Shown one piece after another: positions 19,101-25,971 of a stretch of 64,000 bases of DNA. This DNA comes from Mesorhizobium mediterraneum (lineage in GTDB: Bacteria; Pseudomonadota; Alphaproteobacteria; Rhizobiales; Rhizobiaceae). Positions within the stretch are counted from its first letter, which is position 1; each line of letters opens with the position of its first letter. A model generated the notes under the pieces. It worked only from the letters and a program-made list of their open reading frames with translations, was not told the DNA's origin and did not search any database. The translations under genes and the position numbers were made by a program. The DNA lies in contig NZ_NPKI01000011.1 of the NCBI RefSeq assembly GCF_002284565.1, positions 186,001-250,000 of the forward strand, given 5' to 3'.

Positions 19101-19451
19101 CGCCAAGGCGAGCAACGGCGATTCCCAGCCGTGCGGCACGATCAGGACTTGGGCACCTAGCGCGCTGAGCTGTGCTTCAAGCTCAGATGCGGGCCATGCC
19201 GGGTTCAGCGGAGCGCATGCCGCATTGGCTACCACCGCCACGATCGCAACCGCTGCTTCCGCTCCTTCGGGCAGGATGAGCGCGACGCGGCCCGTTGGCC
19301 CGACAGCTTCCAGCGCCAGCTTTTCGCCGACATAGTGGATCTGGCGCCCCAGCCCTTCATAGGTGAGGGGTGGGCGTCCCGCGGCCAGAACGGCCACCGA
19401 TTGCGGATTGTGTCCGGCATGCCGGTCCACATGGCCACGTATAGTGTCCAT
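13125..19451 (-). CDS. hybrid NRPS: acyl ligase-ACP-C-A-T-Ldh_2 reductase
   Basis: 2108 residues. 1-500: AMP-forming acyl ligase of the Pcs60/AAE3-like type (FTSGTSARPKLVPLTHRN, PLFHIHG, WYTASPAVHR; Lys493). ~520-600: carrier, Ser556 in DLGGHSL. ~625-1080: condensation domain, active HHIVSDG at 761-767. ~1100-1632: adenylation domain with IYTSGSTGKPKG, RTGDLARY and NGKVDR. ~1655-1735: carrier, Ser1690 in DLGGNSI. ~1748-2095: complete Ldh_2 (malate/L-lactate dehydrogenase, DpkA-like) NAD(P)H oxidoreductase with RSNHFGAAG, FGNNPLG and GGHKGYGLAL. The A4 segment SFSSSIRQF has Ser where GrsA has Asp235. A ribosome site GGAGCGG precedes the ATG. The C-terminal reductase fusion is very unusual. Likely product: an acyl cap joined to one residue, then passed on. 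Confidence 0.93.
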   Translation of the reverse strand: MDTIRGHVDRHAGHNPQSVAVLAAGRPPLTYEGLGRQIHYVGEKLALEAVGPTGRVALILPEGAEAAVAIVAVVANAACAPLNPAWPASELEAQLSALGAQVLIVPHGWESPLLALAASLNIRILQLVSQPDAAAGTFSLTAAGRGHRGDQPLAAPDDAALLLFTSGTSARPKLVPLTHRNLCVSARNICAAVDLRHTDRCLGMMPLFHIHGISSLLSSLVCGGSYISVEGFSADRFFSCLSDLKPTWYTASPAVHRTILDQIRLCREDPRQSGLRFIRSASAPMPPQLIADTESAFGVPFVEAYGMTEAAPQIASNRLPPFERKPGSVGKAAGPEIAIMNEAGRLLPPGGSGEVVIRGPNVMHDYDDRTDNQAAFIDGWLRTGDIGHLDAEGYLFVTGRLKDIINHGGEKISPRLVEQILLQHAAIGQAVVFGVPHLVLGETVAAAVVLKAGQKQFTPVQQIRDFVAERLARSKVPQWIVVVDEIPVDSSGKVNRKHLALTLALQQQNAQRDPPQTGKVIARTATERRVAAVFAEVLGIEPPGIHDDFLDLGGHSLIAMQVLARLQEIFQVTLPIDCMFERPTTARLSERIGEQMADLVADGRARLEQGSTTSTQAAKHIPRRQGGTLARLSSVQKRVYFLDRMGAGGAYNMSASLWLTGPLDERALALCLDEIRRRHDILRTTFHMREGGPVQVVSEFQETRLVMIDLSGHKADARTAEAKHLASQDAGEPFDLAQGPLFRAKLIRLTSDEHVLLLTMHHIVSDGWSIGVLYTELRQLYEAFHDDRASPLDDLPLQYGDFAAWQQHGVEAGEFERQTGYWIRQLKEMPPAFTLPTDRPRPAIQSYRGGTIQALIDRQTTDQLKALGQSHNATVFMTFLAAFKTLLHRYNGQDDCAVGVPIANRPSKELEPLIGFFANTLVLRTPLAGDPSFLELLGRVRSTALDAYAHQDVPLERIVEQLNIPRDPGHAPLFQVMFAFQNIPGLPGSVLPAQSATDHVAGPCFDLAQGLSAEPVRIDKVTAKFDLTLYLSETPEGMSATWQFNADLYEPAAIDRLARHFQTLLESIGSDPGQRLSELSLLPEVDRRQVEIDWNHTEASELLGQDYVQLFEAQVERTPDATAVLGGDRQFTYRELNERASRFARYFRRSGVARETLTAICLPRSAEMLAVLLGVWKAGGAFLPLDPEHPSERIAFMLRDAGVSLLITETSLLPKFPSTFQSMAIDSSDHTRTICIDACHASLALEDSHNVGTIPASDALAYVIYTSGSTGKPKGAMITQANVGHYAQAMVRAVAIRPDDIYLHTASFSFSSSIRQFAVPLSCGAAVAVASAEELRDPHLLFEMVRHQRVSVLDLVPSFSAGCLQVLMSLDQPVRASLLDNQLRLVLSASEPLPSALIEKWRHLCRPGTRFINMFGQTETTGIVMIYPVPAEGGAAKVVPIGRPIANTQAYVLDTSRRPVPVGIGGHLYVGGGGIGAGYINHPEHTAKNFVRNPFSPHDGARLHRTGDLARYRPDGTIEILGRADEQVKIRGFRIELGEIEVAIHTHPDVRECVVGVVEDAATDDNIGDRKCLVAFVAANEQHDAQVPALSGRLREFLKQQLPEYMLPQRIVMLQRLPRTSNGKVDRRALLTKEAQTARSTVVTHPSSRVDLRVVAPTDDETILTGVWKKVLRLDEVGLHDNFFDLGGNSILSINVVVEASRAGLHVDLRQLYQHQTITDLARAVAQARHDIGPTVAAAPASSGNGGKILVTIESLRVYGREALTRAGLSLKGAEIVAEVQLEASLRGQPTHDMVSIPRYAVRIASGKINADPQIRIEHETATIARIDGDNGPGQWVSTVAMDLAIQKAGRHGVGIVGVRRSNHFGAAGHYVWQAAKNGLIGLCTTNGPLILAPTGGVTPTFGNNPLGVGIPAGRHFPILLDVAMSVAPRGKIGLSVAEGSPLPPGWILDRSGRPSTDLGDLAAGLGVPIGGHKGYGLALVMEVLAGVLSGAGFGSDHHQDRLRESAQAPDYGHFFMALDPQRFMPASEFTERVDRLIEQTRNGERAEGATEILIPGEMELRAREESLREGVRLRSSTYRALVAYGRKAKLDAELSAVTENQLAEGHG

Positions 19452-19531
19452 CAGATACCGCTCCGGGATCGAGGTTGATTAGGAATAGAGCCCATGCCGG
19501 GTTCACTGAGTGCTGGCTGGCTGCGTGGCTG

Positions 19532-20233
19532 TCAATGCGCAGAGACGTCAAAACACGAGAACAAGGTTCCATCGCTGTTGCCGAAGCGGCCTTCAAAGCA
19601 GCCATTGTCGGCCGCCGCCAGGCGGCTTGATCGAATGACCATGGCTTTGGCGTTCTCCACATCCAGTTCGATACGAACATCATGAAACGTCAAAAAGCGC
19701 CGGTTGAGCGGGAAATGCATTTTGTAGAAGGCTTCCTTTATCACGAACAGAAGCTTTGGCAGGTCGTAGCCTAGGCGCCCTTCGATCACGTCCCGCTCTT
19801 TCAATTCCGAAGCACGCGACACCAGTTTTGTCAGTTCGTCGGAAAGCGGAGAATCTTCCTCGATGTCGATTCCGATGCCGAGGCAATCGGCGGACAATCC
19901 GACGGCGACAGCGCACAGGCTTCGGGTATGAGAGATTGAACCGACAATACCTGTCGGCCAGACCGGCGCCCGATCGTGTCCAATCGGGATGACGCTTTCA
20001 GGAATGCCCAGGCCCCGCAATGCCTGCCTTGCGTAAATGCGTCCGGCGCGAAACTCACGACGTCGCGCCGGCACGACATTGCCCAGAGACAGTTCTTCTT
20101 CGAGCAGCCAATCTCGATCTGCTGGTTTGAAATCGCCGCCCTCGATGACGATGCCATCCGCAACCAATTGTCGAATGGCTGCTATCAGGCGGGCTGGCGA
20201 AGAGTCGTCGCGGACTTTCGGTTCACCAGGCAA
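19532..20233 (-). CDS. 4'-phosphopantetheinyl transferase, EntD/Sfp class
   Basis: About 233 residues. It adds the phosphopantetheine arm from CoA to the Ser of carrier domains. Signatures seen: the magnesium/CoA motif GIGIDIEED, the upstream SISHTRSLCAVAV, and the C-terminal KEAFYK. TTG at 20233 is chosen because AAGGAG lies 5 bp before it; a GTG at 20239 overlaps that site. It lies 80 bp before the synthetase gene on the same strand, so it is presumably the dedicated activator of the three carrier domains in this cluster. It marks the upstream end of the NRPS operon. Confidence 0.9.
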   Translation of the reverse strand: MPGEPKVRDDSSPARLIAAIRQLVADGIVIEGGDFKPADRDWLLEEELSLGNVVPARRREFRAGRIYARQALRGLGIPESVIPIGHDRAPVWPTGIVGSISHTRSLCAVAVGLSADCLGIGIDIEEDSPLSDELTKLVSRASELKERDVIEGRLGYDLPKLLFVIKEAFYKMHFPLNRRFLTFHDVRIELDVENAKAMVIRSSRLAAADNGCFEGRFGNSDGTLFSCFDVSAH

Positions 20234-20295
20234 TACCACTCCTTCACCGATCCAAACTGCTGCTGTCTTGCGTTGTAACAGAACGTCGACGAACC

Positions 20296-20314
20296 GGGCA
20301 ACGCCAGGTTGCCC
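20296..20314. promoter_or_regulatory. inverted repeat upstream of the NRPS operon
   Basis: A perfect 7-bp inverted repeat, GGGCAAC-gccag-GTTGCCC, 60-80 bp before the phosphopantetheinyl transferase start. It could be an operator for the NRPS operon or simply a stem-loop. No regulator gene is next to the cluster apart from the AraC gene at 20733, which probably serves the hydantoinase genes. Confidence 0.3.
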
Positions 20315-20374
20315 AGGGCACCCGTTTAGCGGGGCCCGCCAAGGTGCGCGTCATCGTAGTGGATCGGTTATGAC

Positions 20375-20640
20375 GCAATCGGCCTGTCGATGCTTTTCAT
20401 CGCCCACGATCTTCGCGTGGCGTCGGTAATCGCCAGCCGCGTTGTCGTCATGCAAGGTGAAAGATCGTGGAGAACGGGTCCGTGGAGCGGGTGCTTGCGC
20501 ATCCTCAATCCGATTACACGCGTGCCCTGCTGGCTTCGGTCCCGGGACTTTCCTGGGAGCGTAGCCGCAGGGAACCAAGCCGGGATGCTGCTCTCCACGC
20601 GAACCTGCCGAAAGCGAGCCAACTGCCAAACGACCACATA
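20375..20640 (+). pseudogene. remnant of an oligopeptide ABC transporter ATPase
   Basis: A C-terminal fragment of a Dpp/Opp-type ATPase split over two frames. The first frame reads GLSMLFIAHDLRVASVIASR then VVVMQGE, the switch-His region of the family. The reading then continues one frame over as VENGSVERVLAHPQSDYTRA and LLASVPGL, the usual end of DppD/DppF proteins. A single-base deletion near 20457 accounts for the shift. Everything N-terminal is missing, so the gene is dead. It marks a recombination edge between the NRPS cluster and the hydantoinase locus. Confidence 0.65.
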
Positions 20641-20732
20641 AGTTTATTCGTTTTTGACCAATACGCGCCGGCGAATTCCTGTAATCTTCAGAAAAACACC
20701 GGGACAACCGGGCCAAACAGAAAGGTCGGGGA

Positions 20733-21713
20733 ATGAAATACGTCGTCGATACGATCGGCGGTCCCGCAGGCGGTGATGCCTGGCAAGCCGCTGTTACCGA
20801 AGCCTATTTTCCGCTCGACACCGAGTATCGGAACCGTCGTGAATTTTCAGGCACGCTGGAAACCTTCTCTCTCGGGCTCGTCAGCGTGTCTAAAATGCGC
20901 TGCGATGCTGTAAGCTATCGTCGCCATCGCCGCCACTTCCTCAACGAGCGTGACGCCAGCCTGCTCGTCACCATCCCGGAGATGTCGGAGGTGAATTTCT
21001 CGCAAGGATCGAGGACCGTCAATTGCGGTCCGGGGGGCTTCCTCCTTGAGAGGGGAGATGCGCCTTACGAATTCTGGCACGGCAAGCCAAACGCGCTGTG
21101 GGTCCTGAAGGTGCCGTCATCGAGCGTTCGGGCACGGATCGGATCTGCCGAACGGCTCAGTGCACTCAGTTTCGACGCTACCCAAGGCATCGCCGCGCTC
21201 TTTCTCGACACGGTGCGAACCACGATCGGCCATGTCGATGAGATCACTGAAGTCGCTCGTGAGATGATGGGCAGGCACATCCTGGAAATGCTGTGCCTGT
21301 CGATCGTGAGTGACGATCGCGTGCTGGACAGCAGCATCTCGTCGATCCGGGCCGGCCATTTGCATCGCGCCGAGCAGTATATTCGCGACAACCTGAAGAA
21401 TTCCGGCCTCGGCCCGCAGGCTGTGGCCGATGCCTGCGGCATCTCCCTGCGTTACCTGCAGGTTCTTTTTCAGGACAGCAACCAGTCGATCAACGGCTTC
21501 ATCCGCGACGCCCGGCTTGAACTTTGCGCCGAGGAGCTGATGTCGGTGACCAACATCAGCAGCGTTGCCGAGATCGCTTACCGCTGGGGCTTCGCCGACC
21601 AGTCTCAGTTCTGCAAGCACTACCGGACGCGGTTCGGCTGCGCACCGACCGATACCCGTCGCGAAGCAGCGAGCCGGGCGGGTCGCGCTTCGACCTCGAG
21701 AGAGCGGCACTAG
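20733..21713 (+). CDS. AraC-family transcriptional regulator
   Basis: A 326-residue protein with an N-terminal AraC-binding-like sensor half and a C-terminal pair of helix-turn-helix motifs (VADACGISLRYLQVLFQ, then SVAEIAYRWGFADQSQFCKH). A GGTCGGGGA ribosome site precedes the ATG. It lies about 100 bp upstream of hyuA in the same direction and probably activates hyuAB in response to the lactam or hydantoin substrate. The N-terminal half looks like the FeaR/AraC_binding_2 class. The inducer is unknown. Confidence 0.88.
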   Translation: MKYVVDTIGGPAGGDAWQAAVTEAYFPLDTEYRNRREFSGTLETFSLGLVSVSKMRCDAVSYRRHRRHFLNERDASLLVTIPEMSEVNFSQGSRTVNCGPGGFLLERGDAPYEFWHGKPNALWVLKVPSSSVRARIGSAERLSALSFDATQGIAALFLDTVRTTIGHVDEITEVAREMMGRHILEMLCLSIVSDDRVLDSSISSIRAGHLHRAEQYIRDNLKNSGLGPQAVADACGISLRYLQVLFQDSNQSINGFIRDARLELCAEELMSVTNISSVAEIAYRWGFADQSQFCKHYRTRFGCAPTDTRREAASRAGRASTSRERH

Positions 21714-21816
21714 ACCCGACGAAGTCCGGGCCAATTCCACCATTTACTGCGACGTCACCCCGGCAAGGGGCGATGGGGCCGGGCTTTGCCCGCAAAGACC
21801 CTACGAAGGAACTGTC

Positions 21817-23844
21817 ATGAGCCGAATAAGAGTTGCCGTCGATGTCGGAGGGACCTTCACCGACATCTGTATCATGGACGAAGATAGCGGCGCGATCCGC
21901 ATCGAGAAGACCGCCTCCACGCCTGATGATCCCATGCAGGCCATCATGAATGGCGTGGAGCAGGGCCGCATCGATCTTTCCGAGGTGACGATGTTCTCTC
22001 ATGGCACGACGGTTGCCACCAATGCGCTGATCACCCGCCGCCTGCCACGCACCGCAATGGTCTGCACCGAGGGTTTCCGTGACGTTGTCGAGATCCGTCG
22101 CGCCAACAAGGAAGACCTCTGGGACACCTACAAGGATGTCGCCAAGCCCTATATCCCGCGCCGCGACCGGCTGACAGTCCGGGAACGGGTCAGTGCCGAG
22201 GGCACGATCCTGGAAGCGCTGGACGAAGAGGCTGCGCGCCGCGTCGCGGAAATTCTCGTGAAACGGCAGGTCAAGTCCATAGCCGTCTGCTTCATGAACT
22301 CCTATGTCAACGGTGCCAATGAGCGCCGCATGCGTGAGATCCTGAAGGAGGCCATGCCGGATCTGCCGGTCTCGATCTCCTCGGAAGTGATGCCGGAAAT
22401 CTTCGAGCACGAGCGTTTTTCCACCACCATGGCGAACGCCGTCTGCGCCCCGGTCGTCGTCGACTACGTGTCGCGTCTCGGAGAAAAGCTTGCAGCGGCC
22501 GGATACAAGCGAGATCTCCTGTTGCTGCACAGCGGTGGCGGGGTCATGACACCCGCAAGCGTCAGGGATTTCTCAGCTCGGCTCGCAGGATCGGGCATCG
22601 CTGCCGGCGCGATCGCAAGCCGCTTCATCGGAAATCTCTGTGGCTTCCCGAACTCGATCGGCTTCGACATGGGCGGTACCAGCACCGACGTCTCGCTCGC
22701 ATGGAACGGGGAGTCGCGCATCACAAAAGACTGGTACATCGAATTCGGATATCCGATCCGCTTTCCCTCCATCGAGGTGCTGACCATCGGTGCAGGCGGC
22801 GGGTCGTTGGCATGGCAGGACGAAGGCGGCAGCTTGCGCAACGGACCGCAGTCCGCCGGCGCTTTTCCAGGTCCGGCCTGCTACAAGAATGGCAACCGCA
22901 CTGCCACCAACACCGACGCCAATGTCGTGCTCGGCCGTCTCGGCACCAGCCTTGCGGGCGGCAAGATCACGCTCGACCCCGCCTTGGCCGCCCAGGCGGT
23001 GCAGGAGACGGTGGCGGCACCCTTCGGCATGGAAATCCACAAAGCGGCCGAGGCGATCATCGCCGTCGCCAACGCCAATATGGGCAATGCCGTCCGGCTT
23101 CTCTCCATCAGCCGAGGCTATGACCCGCGCGACTTTGCGCTCGTCGCATTCGGCGGTGCAGGCGCATTGCACGGAGCGGCCGTGGCGAAGGAGCTTTCGA
23201 TTCCAACCGTGATCGTGCCGCCCAATCCCGGCGTCACCTCCGCGCTCGGTTGCCTTCTCGTCGACGTGCAGCACGATTTCTCCGAAAGCTTCATGGCCGA
23301 TGCTTCGACGGTCTCGCCCGCCGAGATGCAGACAGCCTTTGTTCTGATGGAAGAACAGGCCGTTGAGCGTCTGACCCATGAGGGCGTGGCGCGGGAAGAC
23401 ATGGCGCTGCAGCGTACGGTCGAGATGATGTACCAGGGACAGTGGCGCTCGCTTGCGGTGTCAGCGCCGGCGCGGATCGAGAGCATCTGCTCGCTGATCG
23501 AGGCATTCCACAACGAGCACGAACGCGAGTTCAACTACCGCCGCGAAGAGGCGCCGGTGTCGATCTTCCGCATCGCGGTCAAGGCGATCGGCATCGTCCC
23601 GAAAGCCGAGATACCGCGGCATGAAGTCTTGCCGCATAAGCCACAGCCGGTCGGCCGCCGCAGCGTCTGGTTCGACGGCGCATCTCATGACGCGGCCGTG
23701 TATGAGCGTGAGCAACTCAGCGCCGGCGCTGCCTTCACAGGGCCCGCCATTGTCGAACAGTTCGATTCCACCACCGTGGTTCCGCCGGGAATGAGCGCGA
23801 CCGTCGATGGCTTCCTGAACATTCTCATCGTGACGAAAGGCTGA
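21817..23844 (+). CDS. hyuA: hydantoinase/oxoprolinase subunit A
   Basis: 675 residues, the usual length for HyuA. The ASKHA-type ATP site is shown by AVDVGGTFTDICI at the N-terminus, a repeat of the phosphate loop at FDMGGTSTDVSL, and LVAFGGAGALHGA. With HyuB it should hydrolyse a cyclic amide (hydantoin, 5-oxoproline or another lactam) using ATP in the cytoplasm. The start is ATG 21817, behind GAAGGAA; upstream codons in the same frame belong to the AraC gene region. HyuB follows after 3 bp. Acetone carboxylase beta subunits are related, but the partner here is HyuB-type. Confidence 0.92.
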   Translation: MSRIRVAVDVGGTFTDICIMDEDSGAIRIEKTASTPDDPMQAIMNGVEQGRIDLSEVTMFSHGTTVATNALITRRLPRTAMVCTEGFRDVVEIRRANKEDLWDTYKDVAKPYIPRRDRLTVRERVSAEGTILEALDEEAARRVAEILVKRQVKSIAVCFMNSYVNGANERRMREILKEAMPDLPVSISSEVMPEIFEHERFSTTMANAVCAPVVVDYVSRLGEKLAAAGYKRDLLLLHSGGGVMTPASVRDFSARLAGSGIAAGAIASRFIGNLCGFPNSIGFDMGGTSTDVSLAWNGESRITKDWYIEFGYPIRFPSIEVLTIGAGGGSLAWQDEGGSLRNGPQSAGAFPGPACYKNGNRTATNTDANVVLGRLGTSLAGGKITLDPALAAQAVQETVAAPFGMEIHKAAEAIIAVANANMGNAVRLLSISRGYDPRDFALVAFGGAGALHGAAVAKELSIPTVIVPPNPGVTSALGCLLVDVQHDFSESFMADASTVSPAEMQTAFVLMEEQAVERLTHEGVAREDMALQRTVEMMYQGQWRSLAVSAPARIESICSLIEAFHNEHEREFNYRREEAPVSIFRIAVKAIGIVPKAEIPRHEVLPHKPQPVGRRSVWFDGASHDAAVYEREQLSAGAAFTGPAIVEQFDSTTVVPPGMSATVDGFLNILIVTKG

Positions 23845-23847
23845 GAC

Positions 23848-25815
23848 ATGACAAAGCTGATTGAAACGAGCCCTGGCCTCGATCCGGTAACGTTCGAGGT
23901 GCTGAAGAACTCCTTCATCACCACTGTCGACCAGATGGCCGAACAGATGCTTCGCACCTGCTATTCCTTCGTCATCTACAACCGAGACTTTTCGAACGCC
24001 CTGCACGACGCCGATGGCAACTCTGTCGCCCAGGGCAACTACGACATCGCGGTCCATGTCGGCACGCTGCACAACACGTGCAAGGAGGTGATCCGAGTCT
24101 TCGAAGGCGATATGGCACCCGGCGACGTCTACGCAATCAACGATCCCTATGCCGGCGGTACGCATTTCAGCGATGTTCGGCTCGTCCGGCCGATCTTCGA
24201 CGAAGACAAACTGATCGGCTTCTCCCAGTCGAACGGACACTGGTCGGATCTTGGAGGCTCAGTGCCGGGTTCCTTCGACGTCACCGCCCGCGACATGTTC
24301 CGCGAAGGCCTGCGGATCACGCCGTTGCGCCTTTTCCAGCGCGGCCGATTCTGCTCCGACGTCGCCAACATGATTGCGGCCAACACGCGCGATCCGGCAT
24401 CGATCATTGGCGACATCCATTCCCAGGCGCAGGCGACGCAGGCTGCCGAGCGCGAGCTGTTGCGGCTGGTCAAGAAGTATGGGCGCGGCCAGGTCATGCG
24501 CGGTATGGAGGAGGTTCAGGACTACGTCGAACGTGCCGTGCGAAAGCGTCTCGCGGAGCTGCCCGACGGCACCTGGGAGACGGTCGACTACATCGACCGG
24601 GATCTCGGTGCCGGCGAAGGCATGATCCCGATCCGCATCAAGATGACGATCAAGGGCGACACGATCCACTACGATTTTACGGGAAGCCATTCGACCATTG
24701 CCTCGATGTACAATTCAGCCCCGGGCGCGACCTTCTCGGCCGTGGTCGCCGGCATGAAGACCTTCTTCCCGGACCTTCCACTCAACAGTGGGTTTTACCG
24801 GATGATCGAGGTGACCGCGCCGAAGAACAGCGTCGTCAGCGCGGAATGGCCGGTGGCGGTGACCGGGTTCCTGATGCCGTTCGAAAAGATCATGAACGCG
24901 ATCTTCGAGATGTGGTCGAAGATCATGCCCGAACGCGCTATCGCCTGCGCCTTCAACCTAGAATATCTGCTGGCCGGGGGACGGGACGCGCGCAAACCCG
25001 AAAAGCCGATCTTCATGTTCTACGAATGGCTGCCCGGCGGTTGGGGCGGGCGCAACGGCAAGGATGGTGCCGATGTCACCACCGCCTGCTTCGGAACCGG
25101 GCTGATGTCGCAACCGAACGAAGGCAACGAGCGGGTGAATCCGACTCGGACGATCGAGTTCCAGATCAAGCAGGATTCAGCCGGTCCCGGCAAATGGCGG
25201 GGCGGCGTCGGCGTGCAGAAGACCTCGTTGTTGCTTGAGGCTGAAAATGCCGTCATGTCCTATATTTGCGACCGCGAGCGCGCTGTCGTCTGGGGTGTCG
25301 AAGGAGGCCTGCCGTCGATGCCACACGGCTTGACCATGAAGCGCGCGGGAGAAGAGACCGAGATCTGGCTCGGCTCCGTGTTCTCCGATTACTCCGTCCA
25401 CACAGGCGACCAGTTCGCTCGTCCGACGGCCGGCGGCGGCGGTTTCGGCGATCCACTGGAGCGCGAGCCCCGCAAGGTGATGGAGGACGTGATCGACGAC
25501 TATGTTTCTCTGGAGCGCGCCAAGATTGACTACGGCGTGGTGATCCGCGAAATCGACCGCGACCTGTGCCAGTACGAAATCGACGATATGGCTACCGAAG
25601 CCTGCCGTGCCGACATCCGGGCGAAACGGAAGGACTGGGCACGCATGGATCCTGAGGAGGTCGCGCGCAAATACCGCTCCGGCGAGATCGATACGCTCGA
25701 TGCGGTTCGGCACTATGCCGTGATCCTCGATTGGGAGACTGGCGAACTCCTTCCCAAAACCACCGCCCAGTTCCGTGAGAGCTTTGAGAAACGGACGGTC
25801 AGTCACTGGGCCTGA
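23848..25815 (+). CDS. hyuB: hydantoinase/oxoprolinase subunit B
   Basis: 655 residues. The HyuB signature NDPYAGGTHFSDVRLVRPIF is at residues ~95-115, followed by FSQSNGHWSDLGG. A glycine-rich GGGGFGDPLEREP lies in the C-terminal third, as expected. It is the catalytic partner of HyuA and is almost certainly translated with it (3-bp gap). Related HyuAB-type pairs such as OplBA open delta-valerolactam and caprolactam, others open N-methylhydantoin or 5-oxoproline, so the ring opened here is not fixed by sequence. Confidence 0.92.
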   Translation: MTKLIETSPGLDPVTFEVLKNSFITTVDQMAEQMLRTCYSFVIYNRDFSNALHDADGNSVAQGNYDIAVHVGTLHNTCKEVIRVFEGDMAPGDVYAINDPYAGGTHFSDVRLVRPIFDEDKLIGFSQSNGHWSDLGGSVPGSFDVTARDMFREGLRITPLRLFQRGRFCSDVANMIAANTRDPASIIGDIHSQAQATQAAERELLRLVKKYGRGQVMRGMEEVQDYVERAVRKRLAELPDGTWETVDYIDRDLGAGEGMIPIRIKMTIKGDTIHYDFTGSHSTIASMYNSAPGATFSAVVAGMKTFFPDLPLNSGFYRMIEVTAPKNSVVSAEWPVAVTGFLMPFEKIMNAIFEMWSKIMPERAIACAFNLEYLLAGGRDARKPEKPIFMFYEWLPGGWGGRNGKDGADVTTACFGTGLMSQPNEGNERVNPTRTIEFQIKQDSAGPGKWRGGVGVQKTSLLLEAENAVMSYICDRERAVVWGVEGGLPSMPHGLTMKRAGEETEIWLGSVFSDYSVHTGDQFARPTAGGGGFGDPLEREPRKVMEDVIDDYVSLERAKIDYGVVIREIDRDLCQYEIDDMATEACRADIRAKRKDWARMDPEEVARKYRSGEIDTLDAVRHYAVILDWETGELLPKTTAQFRESFEKRTVSHWA

Positions 25816-25860
25816 GCGCTAGAGAGCGCGCCCCAAACCTTGCGGGCGCTCGCAGGAGTT

Positions 25861-25971
25861 ATCTGTTTTTTAGATACCATTTTCAAGGAATTACTATTTC
25901 ACAGGAGCCTAAAGCTGGAGCAACAATGTTGCAACGCTGCGAAAGTCGGCTGCTTCCGAGGGGTATGACAG
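25861..25971 (+). promoter_or_regulatory. promoter/leader with LysR-type ATC-N9-GAT box, copy 1
   Basis: An ATC-N9-GAT box (25861-25875), a TACTATTTCACA element (25892-25903, TACTAT a likely -10), TGCAACGC (25930-25937) and GAGGGGTA (25958-25965, ribosome site) precede the Mo-hydroxylase genes. The same elements occur in the same order at the same spacing upstream of the second pxpA gene (41907-42017, minus strand). The box fits the T-N11-A rule of LysR-type activators and lies just upstream of the -35 position, as an activation site should. Confidence 0.65.

Noticed and set aside
20647-20690. TTGACC plus TGTAAT as a sigma-70 promoter for the AraC gene
   Set aside because: The spacing between the two hexamers is about 20 bp and the -10 is poor, so it is not strong enough to list.
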